A stretch of DNA of 64,000 nt from Chloroflexota bacterium. Lineage in GTDB: Bacteria; Chloroflexota; UBA11872. Positions 1-8,811 of this stretch are shown here, one piece after another (position 1 is the stretch's first letter; every line of letters begins with the position of its first letter). The stretch is from assembly GCA_022821645.1 (NCBI GenBank), contig JAJEDE010000025.1, positions 186,001 to 250,000 of the forward strand, in the 5' to 3' direction. A program made the translations under genes and the position numbers. The notes under the pieces were generated by a model. It saw only the letters and a list, made by a program, of their open reading frames with translations, made no database searches and had not been told where the DNA came from.

Positions 1-428
1 ATATTGACGCCCTGCCGGGCCTCAACAAATTCGTCGCCGACTTCGCCGACCGCCGCGGCTGGGATCAGGCCATGAAAGACAGGCTCAGCGCCGTGGCCGA
101 AGAGACCCTCCTGACCTTGGCTCCGCTTGACCTGTCATTGAGCCTGGACATGGACGACGACGAAGAGGAGGACGATGAAGAGCTACGCCGGCTGGTCGTA
201 GTCGCGTCAAGCGAGGGCCCGGTGGCGGAGTTGGAATTCATCGGCGGCGGTGACGAAGCGAATATCGAGGACCAGGTGCGCCAACTCCAGCAGCACGGCT
301 CGGCGATTGCCTCCGAGGGTGAGATTTCCCTGCGCCTGCTCCGCCAATACGCCTCCTCCGTCAGCCACCAGCAATATCACGGCACCGACATCATCACCGT
401 CCGCGTCGACCCTCCCGAAACCCAATAG
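1..428 (+). CDS. C-terminal part of an RsbW-like (HATPase-fold) protein, 5' end outside the window
   Basis: The frame is open from the window edge to a TAG at 426-428, giving about 141 residues. The visible part starts with a helix (LNKFVADFADRRGWDQ) and an acidic position (SAVAEETLL) arranged like the first helices of RsbW-type anti-sigma kinase domains. A low-complexity acidic loop (DMDDDEEEDDEE) follows, then two beta strands and a late helix (ISLRLLRQYASS) ending in a strand. This is known from RsbW-like ATPase domains, which are sometimes fused to the C-terminus of permeases. I cannot see what lies upstream, so a fusion partner is only a guess. The next gene starts 109 bases downstream on the same strand. 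Confidence is high that this is coding and modest for the fold. Confidence 0.6.
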   Translation, partial: IDALPGLNKFVADFADRRGWDQAMKDRLSAVAEETLLTLAPLDLSLSLDMDDDEEEDDEELRRLVVVASSEGPVAELEFIGGGDEANIEDQVRQLQQHGSAIASEGEISLRLLRQYASSVSHQQYHGTDIITVRVDPPETQ

Positions 429-537
429 GTGATCGTGAGCAGCGAGTCGGCCGGAAAGGTCGGCTAACGCCCTCGATTGACCGCGATCGAAGAGACGGCC
501 CCTACGTTCTGGCTCCCGCCCGCCGATAGAATCAGCA

Positions 538-2364
538 ATGCCCCAGCCCAACTCCCCCGAACAAGCGCGCACCCGCAACTTCTGCATCATCGCCCACATC
601 GACCACGGCAAGTCCACCCTGGCCGATCGGATGCTGGAACTCACGGCCACTCTCAGCCGGCGACAGATGCGCGAGCAGGTCCTCGACTCCATGGACCTCG
701 AACGCGAGCGCGGCATCACCATCAAGGCCCACCCCGTCCACATGCGCCACCAGGTTGGAGACACCACCTACTCGCTCAACCTCATCGACACCCCCGGCCA
801 CGTCGACTTCAGCTACGAGGTCTCCCGCTCCCTCGCCGCCTGCGAGGGCGCCGTCCTCCTCGTTGACGCCACCCAGGGCATCGAAGCCCAGACCCTCGCC
901 AACGCCTACGCCGCCCTCGAGCTCGACCTCACCATCATCCCCGTCGTCAACAAGACCGACCTCCCCACCGCCCGCACCGAAGAAGTCGCTCGCGAACTGG
1001 TCGACTTCCTCGGCGCCGACCCCTCCGAGGTCATCCGCGTCTCCGCCAAGACCGGCGACGGCGTCCGCGAACTCCTCGACCGCATCGTCGACGAAACGCC
1101 CCCGCCGCCCGGTAACCCTAACGCCCCCCTCCGCGCCCTTGTCTTCGACTCCGCCTACGACCAGCACCAGGGCGTCGTCGCCTACGTCCGCATTGTCGAC
1201 GGCCGGCTCCAGCGCGCCGACCGCCTCCAACTCGTCCAGGCTGGTACCAGGGCCGAAGCCGTGGACGTCGGCGTCTTCGTGCCCACCCGCCGCCAGCAGG
1301 ACACTCTCGGGACTGGCGATGTCGGCTTCGTCGCGACCGGCCTCAAGGACACCCACGACCTCCCCGCCGGCGACACCGTCGCCCCCCAGGGCGCCGACGC
1401 CATCCAACCCCTCCCCGGCTACCGCCAGCCCAAACCCCTCGTCTTCGCCGGCCTCTACGGCACCAACCCCGAGGCCTACGCCGACCTCCGCGACGCGCTA
1501 GAACGCCTCCGTCTCAGCGACCCTGCCCTCACCTTCCAGCCCGAGAAATCTCTGGCCCTCGGCTTCGGTTTCCGCGCCGGCTTCCTCGGTGTCCTCCACA
1601 TGGACATCGTCCGCGAGCGCCTGGAACGCGAGTTCGACATCGAACTCGTCATCACCACCCCCCAGGTCGAGTACGAAGTCGAGGCCCGCGACGGCGCCGT
1701 CACCCTCCTCGACAGCCCTGCTGACTTCCCCGACCTCTCCCAGATCGCCGCCATCCGCGAACCCTGGATGCGCCTCAGCATCATCACCCCCACCGCCTAC
1801 ATCGGCCGCGTCAGCGAACTCCTCGCCAACCGCCGCGGATCCCACCACCGCATGGAGCACATCGAACCCACTCGCGTGCTCATCGAATACGACCTGCCCC
1901 TGGCCGAAATGCTCACCGGCTTCTTCGACACCCTCAAATCCGTCAGCCGCGGCTACGCCTCGCTTGACTACAACTTCCTCGGCTATCGCGAAGCCGACCT
2001 CGTTCGCCTTGACATCCGCGTCAACGGTCAGGTCGTCGACGCCCTCTCGACCCTCGTCCTTCGCGACCAGGCCCCCGTCATCGGCCGCGACCTCGCCCTC
2101 CGCATCCGCCGCGAAATCCCCCGCCAGCTCTTCGAAGTCGCCGTCCAGGCCGCCATCGGCTCCCGCATCATCGCCCGCGAGACCGTCCGCCCCCTCCGTA
2201 AAAACGTCCTCGCCAAGTGCTACGGCCGCGACGTCTCACGCAAGAAAAAACTCCTCGAATCCCAGAAAGCCGGCAAACGCCGCATGAAACGCGTCGGCAG
2301 CGTCGACATCCCCCAGGAAGCCTTCTCCGCCGTCCTCCAACTCAACGCCCCCACCATCCGCTAA
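538..2364 (+). CDS. lepA: Elongation factor 4 (LepA), ribosome back-translocating GTPase
   Basis: This is a 608-residue translational GTPase that acts on stalled or mistranslocated ribosomes. The GTPase motifs are all present: AHIDHGKST near residue 19 (G1), DTPGHVD near 85 (G3), NKTD near 140 (G4) and SAKTG near 175 (G5). The LepA-specific C-terminal domain is intact, with AKCYGRDVSRKKKLLESQK near residue 560, which distinguishes LepA from EF-G, TypA and TetM-type proteins. The length matches the family (about 600). The ATG at 538 is the natural start because the conserved RNFCIIAHIDHGKST block begins a dozen residues later. It is a single-copy housekeeping gene with the strongly GC-rich codon use typical of this genome. 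Confidence 0.97.
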   Translation: MPQPNSPEQARTRNFCIIAHIDHGKSTLADRMLELTATLSRRQMREQVLDSMDLERERGITIKAHPVHMRHQVGDTTYSLNLIDTPGHVDFSYEVSRSLAACEGAVLLVDATQGIEAQTLANAYAALELDLTIIPVVNKTDLPTARTEEVARELVDFLGADPSEVIRVSAKTGDGVRELLDRIVDETPPPPGNPNAPLRALVFDSAYDQHQGVVAYVRIVDGRLQRADRLQLVQAGTRAEAVDVGVFVPTRRQQDTLGTGDVGFVATGLKDTHDLPAGDTVAPQGADAIQPLPGYRQPKPLVFAGLYGTNPEAYADLRDALERLRLSDPALTFQPEKSLALGFGFRAGFLGVLHMDIVRERLEREFDIELVITTPQVEYEVEARDGAVTLLDSPADFPDLSQIAAIREPWMRLSIITPTAYIGRVSELLANRRGSHHRMEHIEPTRVLIEYDLPLAEMLTGFFDTLKSVSRGYASLDYNFLGYREADLVRLDIRVNGQVVDALSTLVLRDQAPVIGRDLALRIRREIPRQLFEVAVQAAIGSRIIARETVRPLRKNVLAKCYGRDVSRKKKLLESQKAGKRRMKRVGSVDIPQEAFSAVLQLNAPTIR

Positions 2365-2492
2365 CCGCTTAGTTCCTCGTAGAGGCCAGTTGCCTATCGC
2401 ACGGCTGAAGGCCACGCGACGCCCGCGCCCAACTCAAGACCGACAAGTGCTACGGTCAAGTCACCCCTACAGTCTGTGGAGTTGATGGCTTG

Positions 2493-2666
2493 ATGACGGC
2501 GGCAACGATCGAAGAACGTCTCGCTCGCGTAGAAACGACGCTCGAGCACGTGGCGACGAAGGCGGACGTTGCCAACCTCAAAGCCTGGATGATCGGACTC
2601 CTGGGCGCAGTCCTATTGAACGGCATCGGAGTCGTCCTGCTGGCCGTCAGGCTCTTTGCTTCATAA
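2493..2666 (+). CDS. Small coiled-coil plus single-membrane-helix protein (57 aa)
   Basis: This is a short gene of 57 residues. An amphipathic N-terminal helix (IEERLARVETTLEHVATK, residues 6-23) leads to an ADVANLK segment and one hydrophobic helix (MIGLLGAVLLNGIGVVLLAV, about residues 33-52). The layout and the ATKAD motif match another small gene in this window at 50889-51053, so it is probably a real family rather than chance. A purine-rich GGAG lies 11 bases before the ATG. The architecture resembles small phage or Bdr/DUF1640-like coiled-coil membrane proteins, but function is unknown. It sits alone between lepA and the AT-rich island. No function should be transferred from the resemblance. 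Confidence 0.65.
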   Translation: MTAATIEERLARVETTLEHVATKADVANLKAWMIGLLGAVLLNGIGVVLLAVRLFAS

Positions 2667-2811
2667 CAGTCTGGGGCTTTGGCCTCTGATGTGAGTGAGT
2701 TGCCGTACCTCTTCCTAGTCTGCAACGAGGCAGGTCTTGGGCATCACGCTACAATGCGTCTGGCAGTCGATGTGGCTGCGATTCGCATGGTGCGTTTCTT
2801 AGGACATAGCG

Positions 2812-3018
2812 ATGAAGGGTGAGACTCAAATGCGTAGCCCTACCGCCGGATGTGCTGACCCGCCGGTTGAGAATGCCGCTGACCGTATGCCTAATTCTGA
2901 TACCATTGAGGCGATACAGCAAGTGGAGGCAGGCGAGGACTTAGTCGAATACAGCGACATGGATCAGTATATGGAAGCGTACGCTAGTTATAGGAGTTAC
3001 GAACCGCAAAACGAATAG
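2812..3018 (+). CDS. Small acidic hypothetical protein, antitoxin-like C-terminus
   Basis: The ORF gives 68 residues. The first 30 are uninformative. The rest (IEAIQQVEAGEDLVEYSDMD, then QYMEAYASYR) resembles the C-terminal part of RelB/DinJ-type antitoxins, where a short helix is followed by an acidic, aromatic toxin-binding segment. Base composition is clearly more AT-rich than the flanking housekeeping genes and similar to the gene that follows. An internal ATG at 2830 is an alternative start. The next gene starts 121 bases downstream on the same strand, so a two-gene unit is possible but unproven. No classical toxin fold is adjacent. I am fairly sure it is coding and unsure of the role. 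Confidence 0.45.
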   Translation: MKGETQMRSPTAGCADPPVENAADRMPNSDTIEAIQQVEAGEDLVEYSDMDQYMEAYASYRSYEPQNE

Positions 3019-3139
3019 ATCGTTCCATTGCGATATTGCCACTCTGTGTGTTATTCGCCTATGAACACCTCATACAGCATTGGTGCCGGCGCCTTCCTCC
3101 ACGAAACTGTCCCCTGTTCCGAAAGGATGTGCTAGCCAT

Positions 3140-3766
3140 ATGCTAGTCAAACCACCCGTTGTCGGAAGAGTTCAAAAAGTGGCCAAACAGGCTGCCGACC
3201 GAACCACCTCTGAGTTGTCGCTTGGTCAAATTGTTGGCGACGAGCCATTTACTGAAAGACTGATTACTCGTACTCAAGATGGAGTAAATGCCTTGAATGT
3301 TCCGGGTGTCCTCACTGAAATGCGGACGTTAACCAACCGGCGAAAATACTCTGAAGAAAGCCGTAGTGGAGCTGATGTCGTTGGTGTGCTCAATGTCGAA
3401 CTCCCATCCTTTTCCATTTCCAAGGGTTTTCTTGCCCAGGCGAAACTTCAAGGAAACCGTAAAGACTTGCACCAGCAATGCCATAAGATGCTATGCTTAT
3501 CGCACGCATCATATGTCTTCATATATCGCAGAGACGGCATCAAGGTCCTACCCGCCCAGTCCATTATTAGTGATTACGATATTCGCCCTGATAATCTAAG
3601 CGCTATGACGTTTGGTGGTTTCATGAGGGAGTTCGTTAAGTGCTTTCTCGGGGATTGGACATTTCCAAAAGTAATTGATCCGCAATCGCTGGAAGGGCTG
3701 TTGGAGCGCACGGATGCTGGTGTTGGATTCAGACTAAGCATTACGTATGGCAGGGAACGACCTTAG
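3140..3766 (+). CDS. Putative PD-(D/E)XK-fold nuclease-like protein
   Basis: The protein has 208 residues. An acidic helix (GDEPFTERLITR, residues 33-44) precedes SGADVVGVL (D79) and FLAQAK (Q100-A101-K102). Together E35 or E39, D79 and Q-x-K102 reproduce the E...D...(E/Q)xK order of PD-(D/E)XK enzymes such as Mrr-type and other restriction-related nucleases. After the core a helix (DLHQQCHKMLCLSHA) and a strand (YVFIY) follow, as expected for that fold. I cannot name a family. The reading frame continues upstream to a TTG at 3080, but the ATG at 3140 preceded by GAAAGGA is a better start. Composition is AT-rich compared with the genome, suggesting acquisition by transfer. It could be a restriction or abortive-infection effector, possibly with the preceding small ORF. 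Confidence 0.55.
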   Translation: MLVKPPVVGRVQKVAKQAADRTTSELSLGQIVGDEPFTERLITRTQDGVNALNVPGVLTEMRTLTNRRKYSEESRSGADVVGVLNVELPSFSISKGFLAQAKLQGNRKDLHQQCHKMLCLSHASYVFIYRRDGIKVLPAQSIISDYDIRPDNLSAMTFGGFMREFVKCFLGDWTFPKVIDPQSLEGLLERTDAGVGFRLSITYGRERP

Positions 3767-3959
3767 CCGAATTAGCAAATCTAGCTCTATCGCCATCGAG
3801 AAGACTGTGGTCCATGGAAGGCTCAATCAGGATCCTTCAGGTAGCCACTGTAGAACGTACATCTGCCATGCGGTCCCTGAAGAATCGGTGGCTGTCTACA
3901 TTTGATACTATTTGACTTCGGGCCTTGTCGTCTTCCTGTTACACAATGTGCTGGCGTGG

Positions 3960-6104
3960 CTAGAGTCGTGGCACGTCAGCCGCCGCGTCGGCCAGTGCTG
4001 ACATTGCATTCGAGATTGATTGTGTGAATTCAATCAAATTCCAATCAATCAAAGACTCCGATGCGGCGATCAAGTGATCACAATATCTGCCAACATTCTC
4101 AGCGACTCTAGGCCATAAGTCATAGGATAGATCAACAACACCCAATTGCTCTATGGCTTCTTTCGAAAGCAGACAACTGTCAATCGCGTCCAGCATCGAT
4201 TCGATGGCTAGGGGTCTCTGTTGCTCTGAATCATGGTGAACAAAGACTTCAGCGAGTGACAGCGTAATCTTGCCGAATTCATCGTGAACAATCGCCCGAA
4301 GCTCATCCACCGACTTCCCATCGATTGCCGAAGACAATGGCGTAGGCGTAGCTCTGTGAGTCGCAGTCTCGGCAGGTGGAAGTGTAGCTATCGAAGTGGG
4401 AGTCGCGGTCGGTAGCGTCTGATCTGCTTCGGATAGCCACTGCAAGCCGTGCATCTGTCCTTCGGTCCCTGGAGAAAGTGTCCTATACTCACCACTTGGA
4501 ACATGTATAATGCGTATAGAGTTCTTGGAGTCGCCTCGATCGCAATTAGAAGCGCAGCCACCAACTAATAGTTGTGTACTATCTTGTGACCAAGCGATAC
4601 CCTCAATCACGTTATTGACTGCGCCATAGCGGAAGCCAGCCCCTCCTGGCAATAATCTTATTGATTCACTCTCGACATCAACAATATAAGCGTGGTGTGC
4701 ATCGGCCAGTTTGTGTCCGACTCCTATGGCTATGAGTCGACCGTCAGGTGACCAACTGGGTTTGCCATCAAGGTATCTATATCTAGTTCCCGACTCGTCG
4801 CCATCAAGAAATACCATCTTCTCGATATTGCCAGTGCGAACATCCAATATTGACACAAACTCTTGCAGAAACCCCTCCCTGGAATCGCTGATGGAACCGC
4901 GGACGGCTAATGAATTTCCATCTGGTGATAAGGAGTGATCGCCGAAATTCGCGCCACCCATAGAGCGATCACCAACTACATTGTGCGAAGTGGCAGAAAT
5001 GAATGTTGATATCTTGGACATTGACTTTAGTTGTGCCAGCTTATTACTGAGAATGCCGTTCGAATCTTGCACTGAAGTCACTTGCCATCTCTGGTCGGCA
5101 AAGTCGTATGTCAGGACACTGCGAACAATTTTACCGGTGAATGTTCCATCATTCGTGTAGGAAAAAAATCCGATAATCGTGTTGCCATCCGGGCTGAACT
5201 CGAAATCATGCCTTGAGATATTGATGCCTATGTTGGTTTTGTTGATGTATGTTCGTGCCCCTTGCGCTATATCCATAACGCCCAGTTTCCTAATGCCACC
5301 TTCGCCTCCTTCGCATATCTCTTCAAACAACAGACGATTACCTATTGGTGACCATAATGGATAGTGATCGTTGCAATTTGCCGGTGGCTCGCTCAATCTC
5401 TCCATTGTCAGATTTGATAGATCAATACTGAAGAGTCCTTTTTCACTTCGATCATTCCCATCATCTATGATCAGGCCACGGGATACTGCTAGATATCTCT
5501 TGTCGCTTGACAAGTGCCAATCGCTCGAGTAAAAACCTATTGCCTCCACTTTATCAGTGTTGCCCTTCGTGACATTTAGTTCAAAGCGGGCCACTTCTCC
5601 ACTATTGGTAGATAGAACATATAGACCTCTTTCCTGATCAACGTGACTGTTTGCGTAAAATAAGATGTGTTCCTTGGGTTTGGCACTCATCGCAGGCGAT
5701 GGTGAGGACGTAACTTCCTCGCGTGCATCACTGACGTTCTCTGTCTGTGTCGGTCGTTTCAATTGCTGGTGTAAAGACGCTATTCGAGTCTCTGTGTCTA
5801 GTTGGACTTCGGTCTGTATTCTTTCCGTGTCATTCCACGCCGTCGGGCATTTTGTTGCAGCGGCGGAGACAAGCGGACGCCCGATGCGCTCTTCGGAAGC
5901 GGCGAGTGACTTGAGAAGGTCCCCGTAGGCTTCGACGAATTGCTGGTCGTCGACACGTGCGAGACGTTGTTCTCGTATCAGGTACTTCAGTTCGTCGCAG
6001 AACTCGTCAACGGCGACGTCTGCCGCGTCCGGCCCGCCGCACGCGGTGGTCGCCAGAATGGCCGCAAGCACAATCGCCGCGAAGATAAGGGCGCGTATGC
6101 GCAC
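3960..6104 (-). CDS. Secreted lipoprotein with a PD40/TolB-like beta-propeller
   Basis: The GTG at 6104 places an ideal lipoprotein signal at the start: RIR, then a hydrophobic core ending LATTAC. The frame stays open to 6233, but the added residues are not signal-like. The mature protein (about 690 aa) starts with a Cys-containing helical segment. It then has at least six propeller motifs of the WSPDG type (LWSPIGNRL, FSPDGNTI, LSPDGNSLA, WSPDGRLIA, WSQDSTQLL among them). A Thr/Pro-rich linker follows, then a roughly 110-residue helical C-terminal domain I do not recognise. The first 80 or so codons are GC-rich like the rest of the genome, while the propeller is AT-rich, so the gene looks compositionally mosaic. 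It resembles the PD40 parts of the lipoproteins at 17314 and 19893 but lacks leucine-rich repeats. A surface-binding role is likely. The substrate is unknown. Confidence 0.75.
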   Translation of the reverse strand: MRIRALIFAAIVLAAILATTACGGPDAADVAVDEFCDELKYLIREQRLARVDDQQFVEAYGDLLKSLAASEERIGRPLVSAAATKCPTAWNDTERIQTEVQLDTETRIASLHQQLKRPTQTENVSDAREEVTSSPSPAMSAKPKEHILFYANSHVDQERGLYVLSTNSGEVARFELNVTKGNTDKVEAIGFYSSDWHLSSDKRYLAVSRGLIIDDGNDRSEKGLFSIDLSNLTMERLSEPPANCNDHYPLWSPIGNRLLFEEICEGGEGGIRKLGVMDIAQGARTYINKTNIGINISRHDFEFSPDGNTIIGFFSYTNDGTFTGKIVRSVLTYDFADQRWQVTSVQDSNGILSNKLAQLKSMSKISTFISATSHNVVGDRSMGGANFGDHSLSPDGNSLAVRGSISDSREGFLQEFVSILDVRTGNIEKMVFLDGDESGTRYRYLDGKPSWSPDGRLIAIGVGHKLADAHHAYIVDVESESIRLLPGGAGFRYGAVNNVIEGIAWSQDSTQLLVGGCASNCDRGDSKNSIRIIHVPSGEYRTLSPGTEGQMHGLQWLSEADQTLPTATPTSIATLPPAETATHRATPTPLSSAIDGKSVDELRAIVHDEFGKITLSLAEVFVHHDSEQQRPLAIESMLDAIDSCLLSKEAIEQLGVVDLSYDLWPRVAENVGRYCDHLIAASESLIDWNLIEFTQSISNAMSALADAAADVPRL

Positions 6105-6195
6105 GAGTGTCCTCTTAGCAGGCGGCCCGGGCGCGATGGTACCCCAGGTATGCAGCGTCCCCGTTGATGTGCCGTGTGCAGCTTGGATCGCATCC

Positions 6196-7812
6196 CTACA
6201 CCAGCGCCACCTTCCGCAAATGCTCCTCCGCATACGCCTCCAACCGCTCCTCCGGCATCAGCAGTACCCAATCCGGCTGCAAACCCGCCACGAACTCCAC
6301 GTCATGCGACACCACCACCAGCGACGCCCCATAGCTTTGTAAGGCCTCCACCAGCCACGCCTGCGTCGTCCGGTCCAGGTTGCTGTTCGGCTCGTCCAGC
6401 AGCAGCAGATTGCGCCGCTCCAGCATCAGCCCCGCAATCGCCAGCCGCGCCCGTTCGCCTGCCGAAAGCGTCCGCAGCGGTCGGTAAATGTGGTCCTCGT
6501 GAAACATCAACGTCGCCAGGAAACTGCGAATCGTCGGTTCCACCGGACCCAGCAGCGACCGCACAAAGTCATACGCCGACCGCCCCGCCGTCTCCGGATC
6601 CAGCGCGTGCGCAAAGTGCGCCATCGCCACGTTGTGTCCCAGTTCCGCTGACCCGCCATCTGCCTCCAACACCCCCGCCGCGATATTCAGCAACGTCGAC
6701 TTCCCCGCCCCATTCCGACCGATCACCGCCAGCCGCTGCCCCCGTTCCAACTCCAGCGAGACGTTCCGCAACACCCGGTTCTCTCCATACGCATGCGCCA
6801 CCCCCTCCACCCGCAGCGCCACCCGACCCGACCGCGGCGCCTGTCCCACCCGCATCCCGATCTCGCCTGGCTCCAGCGGCAGCTCCACCTGCTCCTCGCG
6901 CATCCGGTCCAGCCGCCGGTCCATCACCTTCACCCGCCGCGCCACCTTGTCGCTTTTCATCGAATGCGCTCGCAGCCGGTCCGTCGAGGCCTGCAGGCGG
7001 TCGATCCGCCGCTGCTGCTGCTCCCGCGTCACCTCCAGCGCCGCCCGCTGCTCCTCGCTCCACACCAGGTACTCGCTATACGTCCCCTTGAACGCCGTCG
7101 CGCGCCGCGTCATCCCGTCCAGCTCATACACTCGTGTAATCGCGTGATCCAGCAACCGCAGGTCGTGCGAGACGATCAGCACCGCCGCCGGCGAATCCGC
7201 CAGGAACCCCATCAGCCAGCGCGTCCCGTCCACGTCCAGGTGATTCGTCGGCTCATCCAGCAGCAGCAGGTCCGCCCGGCTCGCCAGCACCCGCGCCATC
7301 TCCACCCGCGTCCGCTGACCCGACGACAGGCTCTCCACCGCCCGATCCGCCAACTCCGCCCCCAGTCCCAGCCCACTCAGAATCGCCCCCGCGTCCGACT
7401 GCGCCCGGTACCCGTCCGCGTTTCTGAACTCCTCCTCGATATCGCTATACGCCTCCACCGCCTCCGTTAGTTCGTCATCGCTCGCCGCCGCCATCCGACG
7501 CTCCACCGCCGTCAGCCGCGACGCAATCTCCGCCGTCGGCCCGCTAGACATCACCACGTCCATCACCGTCGCCTCCGGCCCGAACGACGACGAGACCTGC
7601 GGCTCCTGCGGCAGCATCCCCGTCCGCTTCGGCCGGCTCACCCCGCCGCTATCCGGCTCCTCCGTTCCCGCCGCCAACTGCAACAGCGTCGACTTCCCGG
7701 CCCCATTCACCCCCGCCAGCCCCACCTTCTCGCCCCGCCCCACGAACAGCGACACCTCATTAAGGACCTGCTGCGGCCCCCACGCGTACGAAACCTTGCT
7801 GAGACTCAACAT
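6196..7812 (-). CDS. ABC-F family ATP-binding protein (EttA/Uup type)
   Basis: This is a soluble twin-ATPase without membrane segments (538 aa), acting on ribosomes in this family. The first cassette has GVNGAGKST near residue 34, LSSGQRTRV and LLLDEPTNHLD. The second has GRNGAGKST, LSAGERARL and LLLDEPNSNLD. The stretch between them is charged and helical (EVTREQQQRRIDRLQAS), matching the ABC-F linker that reaches the peptidyl-transferase centre. The LSxGxxxR signatures are diagnostic. Length fits the family. Without comparison I cannot tell whether it is EttA, Uup, YbiT or an antibiotic-protection type. It reads away from the hicBA modules and is separated from them by a terminator. The lipoprotein gene follows 91 bases downstream on the same strand. 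Confidence 0.9.
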   Translation of the reverse strand: MLSLSKVSYAWGPQQVLNEVSLFVGRGEKVGLAGVNGAGKSTLLQLAAGTEEPDSGGVSRPKRTGMLPQEPQVSSSFGPEATVMDVVMSSGPTAEIASRLTAVERRMAAASDDELTEAVEAYSDIEEEFRNADGYRAQSDAGAILSGLGLGAELADRAVESLSSGQRTRVEMARVLASRADLLLLDEPTNHLDVDGTRWLMGFLADSPAAVLIVSHDLRLLDHAITRVYELDGMTRRATAFKGTYSEYLVWSEEQRAALEVTREQQQRRIDRLQASTDRLRAHSMKSDKVARRVKVMDRRLDRMREEQVELPLEPGEIGMRVGQAPRSGRVALRVEGVAHAYGENRVLRNVSLELERGQRLAVIGRNGAGKSTLLNIAAGVLEADGGSAELGHNVAMAHFAHALDPETAGRSAYDFVRSLLGPVEPTIRSFLATLMFHEDHIYRPLRTLSAGERARLAIAGLMLERRNLLLLDEPNSNLDRTTQAWLVEALQSYGASLVVVSHDVEFVAGLQPDWVLLMPEERLEAYAEEHLRKVALV

Positions 7813-7847
7813 GCGTCAGCTCGAATCCTTCTGGTCTGGAAAAAAGA

Positions 7848-7890
7848 AAAAACCGCGGACATTCCCGGCTCGGAGGCCCATCCGCGGCAA
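7848..7890 (-). terminator. Intrinsic terminator downstream of the first hicBA module
   Basis: On the minus strand an inverted repeat of 7 bp (CCGCGGA at 7887-7881 and TCCGCGG at 7859-7853, 21 bases apart) is followed directly by a run of six T, then CTTTTTTCC. It lies after hicA (ends 8077) and before the ABC-F start codon at 7812, so it would end the toxin-antitoxin transcript. Confidence 0.6.
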
Positions 7891-8076
7891 TCGTTTCGCT
7901 ACCGATCCGTCGCTACCTCAGAGGGCACACTCCTCGCGCAGTCACCCGGCGCCCCACATCAAATCGTTCCATCTAACTCATCACCCCGTTCATCCCACCC
8001 AGTCTAAACCACCCCCCAAGTCCGTCACCCCCGCGTTCGCTGCTGCTGGTGCAACGACCCTCAAGACCCTATGTGC

Positions 8077-8295
8077 TTACTCGAACAACGTCCGGGGTAG
8101 CCCCGATTGCCGGATGATCGACCTTAACGTTCCCACGCGAAGCTCTCTGTGGTCTGGTACTGGAACAGTGGTCGTATCTCCGCCGTCGACCCTTTGCATC
8201 AAAATGTGGCTGCCCCGGCGTCGCACCTCAGCGAACCCGTGCCGTGCCAGGATCGAGCAGACCTCACGGCCGGATAGCACTCGAAGCCTAGCCAA
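8077..8295 (-). CDS. hicA: HicA-family mRNA interferase toxin (first module)
   Basis: The protein has 72 residues, typical for HicA, a small double-stranded-RNA-binding-fold ribonuclease that cleaves mRNA. The hallmark RRRGSHILM places the catalytic histidine at residue 30. It is preceded by the family's EVCSILARHGF helix and followed by VPVPDHRELRVGTLRSIIRQ, the conserved P.H..L..GTLR.I pattern. It lies downstream of and overlaps hicB by 8 bases, so the two are translationally coupled. Activity is expected to be neutralised by the HicB just upstream. A second, diverged hicBA pair lies about 500 bases further up the same strand. Confidence 0.88.
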   Translation of the reverse strand: MARLRVLSGREVCSILARHGFAEVRRRGSHILMQRVDGGDTTTVPVPDHRELRVGTLRSIIRQSGLPRTLFE

Positions 8296-8509
8296 CCGCT
8301 ACCTCAACCTGCGTCACATAGATCTCACCATGCAGCCGGCGTTCAATCTCGTCGGCGGAAGCCGCCTCGAAAAAGAGCTCAAGCGCTTCCTTCAGATTGG
8401 CGCGGGCGTCCGACACGCTCACGCCCTGGCTTGCGATGTCCAGCTCAGGGCAGAGCGCGACGTAAAAGTCGCCATCACGCTCGATAATCGCCGTCATCTG
8501 TCGAAGCAT
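8288..8509 (-). CDS. hicB: HicB-family antitoxin (first module)
   Basis: This is a 73-residue partial-RNase-H-fold antitoxin. The core IIERDGDFYVALCPELDIAS followed by SVSDARANLKEALELFFE is typical of HicB. The ATG at 8509 is chosen over a longer frame (to 8560) because GGGAGG sits 7 bases upstream. It lacks a separate C-terminal DNA-binding domain, so if the pair autoregulates, DNA binding is not obvious from this sequence. The 302 bases between this start and the next hicA (8510-8811) hold no other ORF I would defend. They probably contain the promoter. Confidence 0.85.
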   Translation of the reverse strand: MLRQMTAIIERDGDFYVALCPELDIASQGVSVSDARANLKEALELFFEAASADEIERRLHGEIYVTQVEVAVG

Positions 8510-8811
8510 GATCTGGCCTCCCTTCCTTCCGGCTCGCCGTCCGGCACAGCTACGTCGCATCCCTCAAGCTCAGCCTCCGGGCCCGGATCCGAGTCTTCGG
8601 TGGCCGGTGGCGACGGTTCATTCCCGTTCTCCACAAGCAGAATCGCCCCAATCCGCCGCGCCCTCCCACCGAAACACAGTATCGCTTCCGGGCCCCCAAA
8701 GCCCCCACCCATTCGTGGCGGCCTCTCCTGAGCCCGCCGAAGCGGCCAGTCCGTGCGGCCACGCAAGCCAACCCGCGCTGAAACCAATCCCGCGCATCCA
8801 GGTCCTGGCAC

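Noticed and set aside
532-1407. Long minus-strand frame across lepA
   Set aside because: It is a Gly/Val/Asp-rich shadow of the lepA codons in a GC-rich genome.
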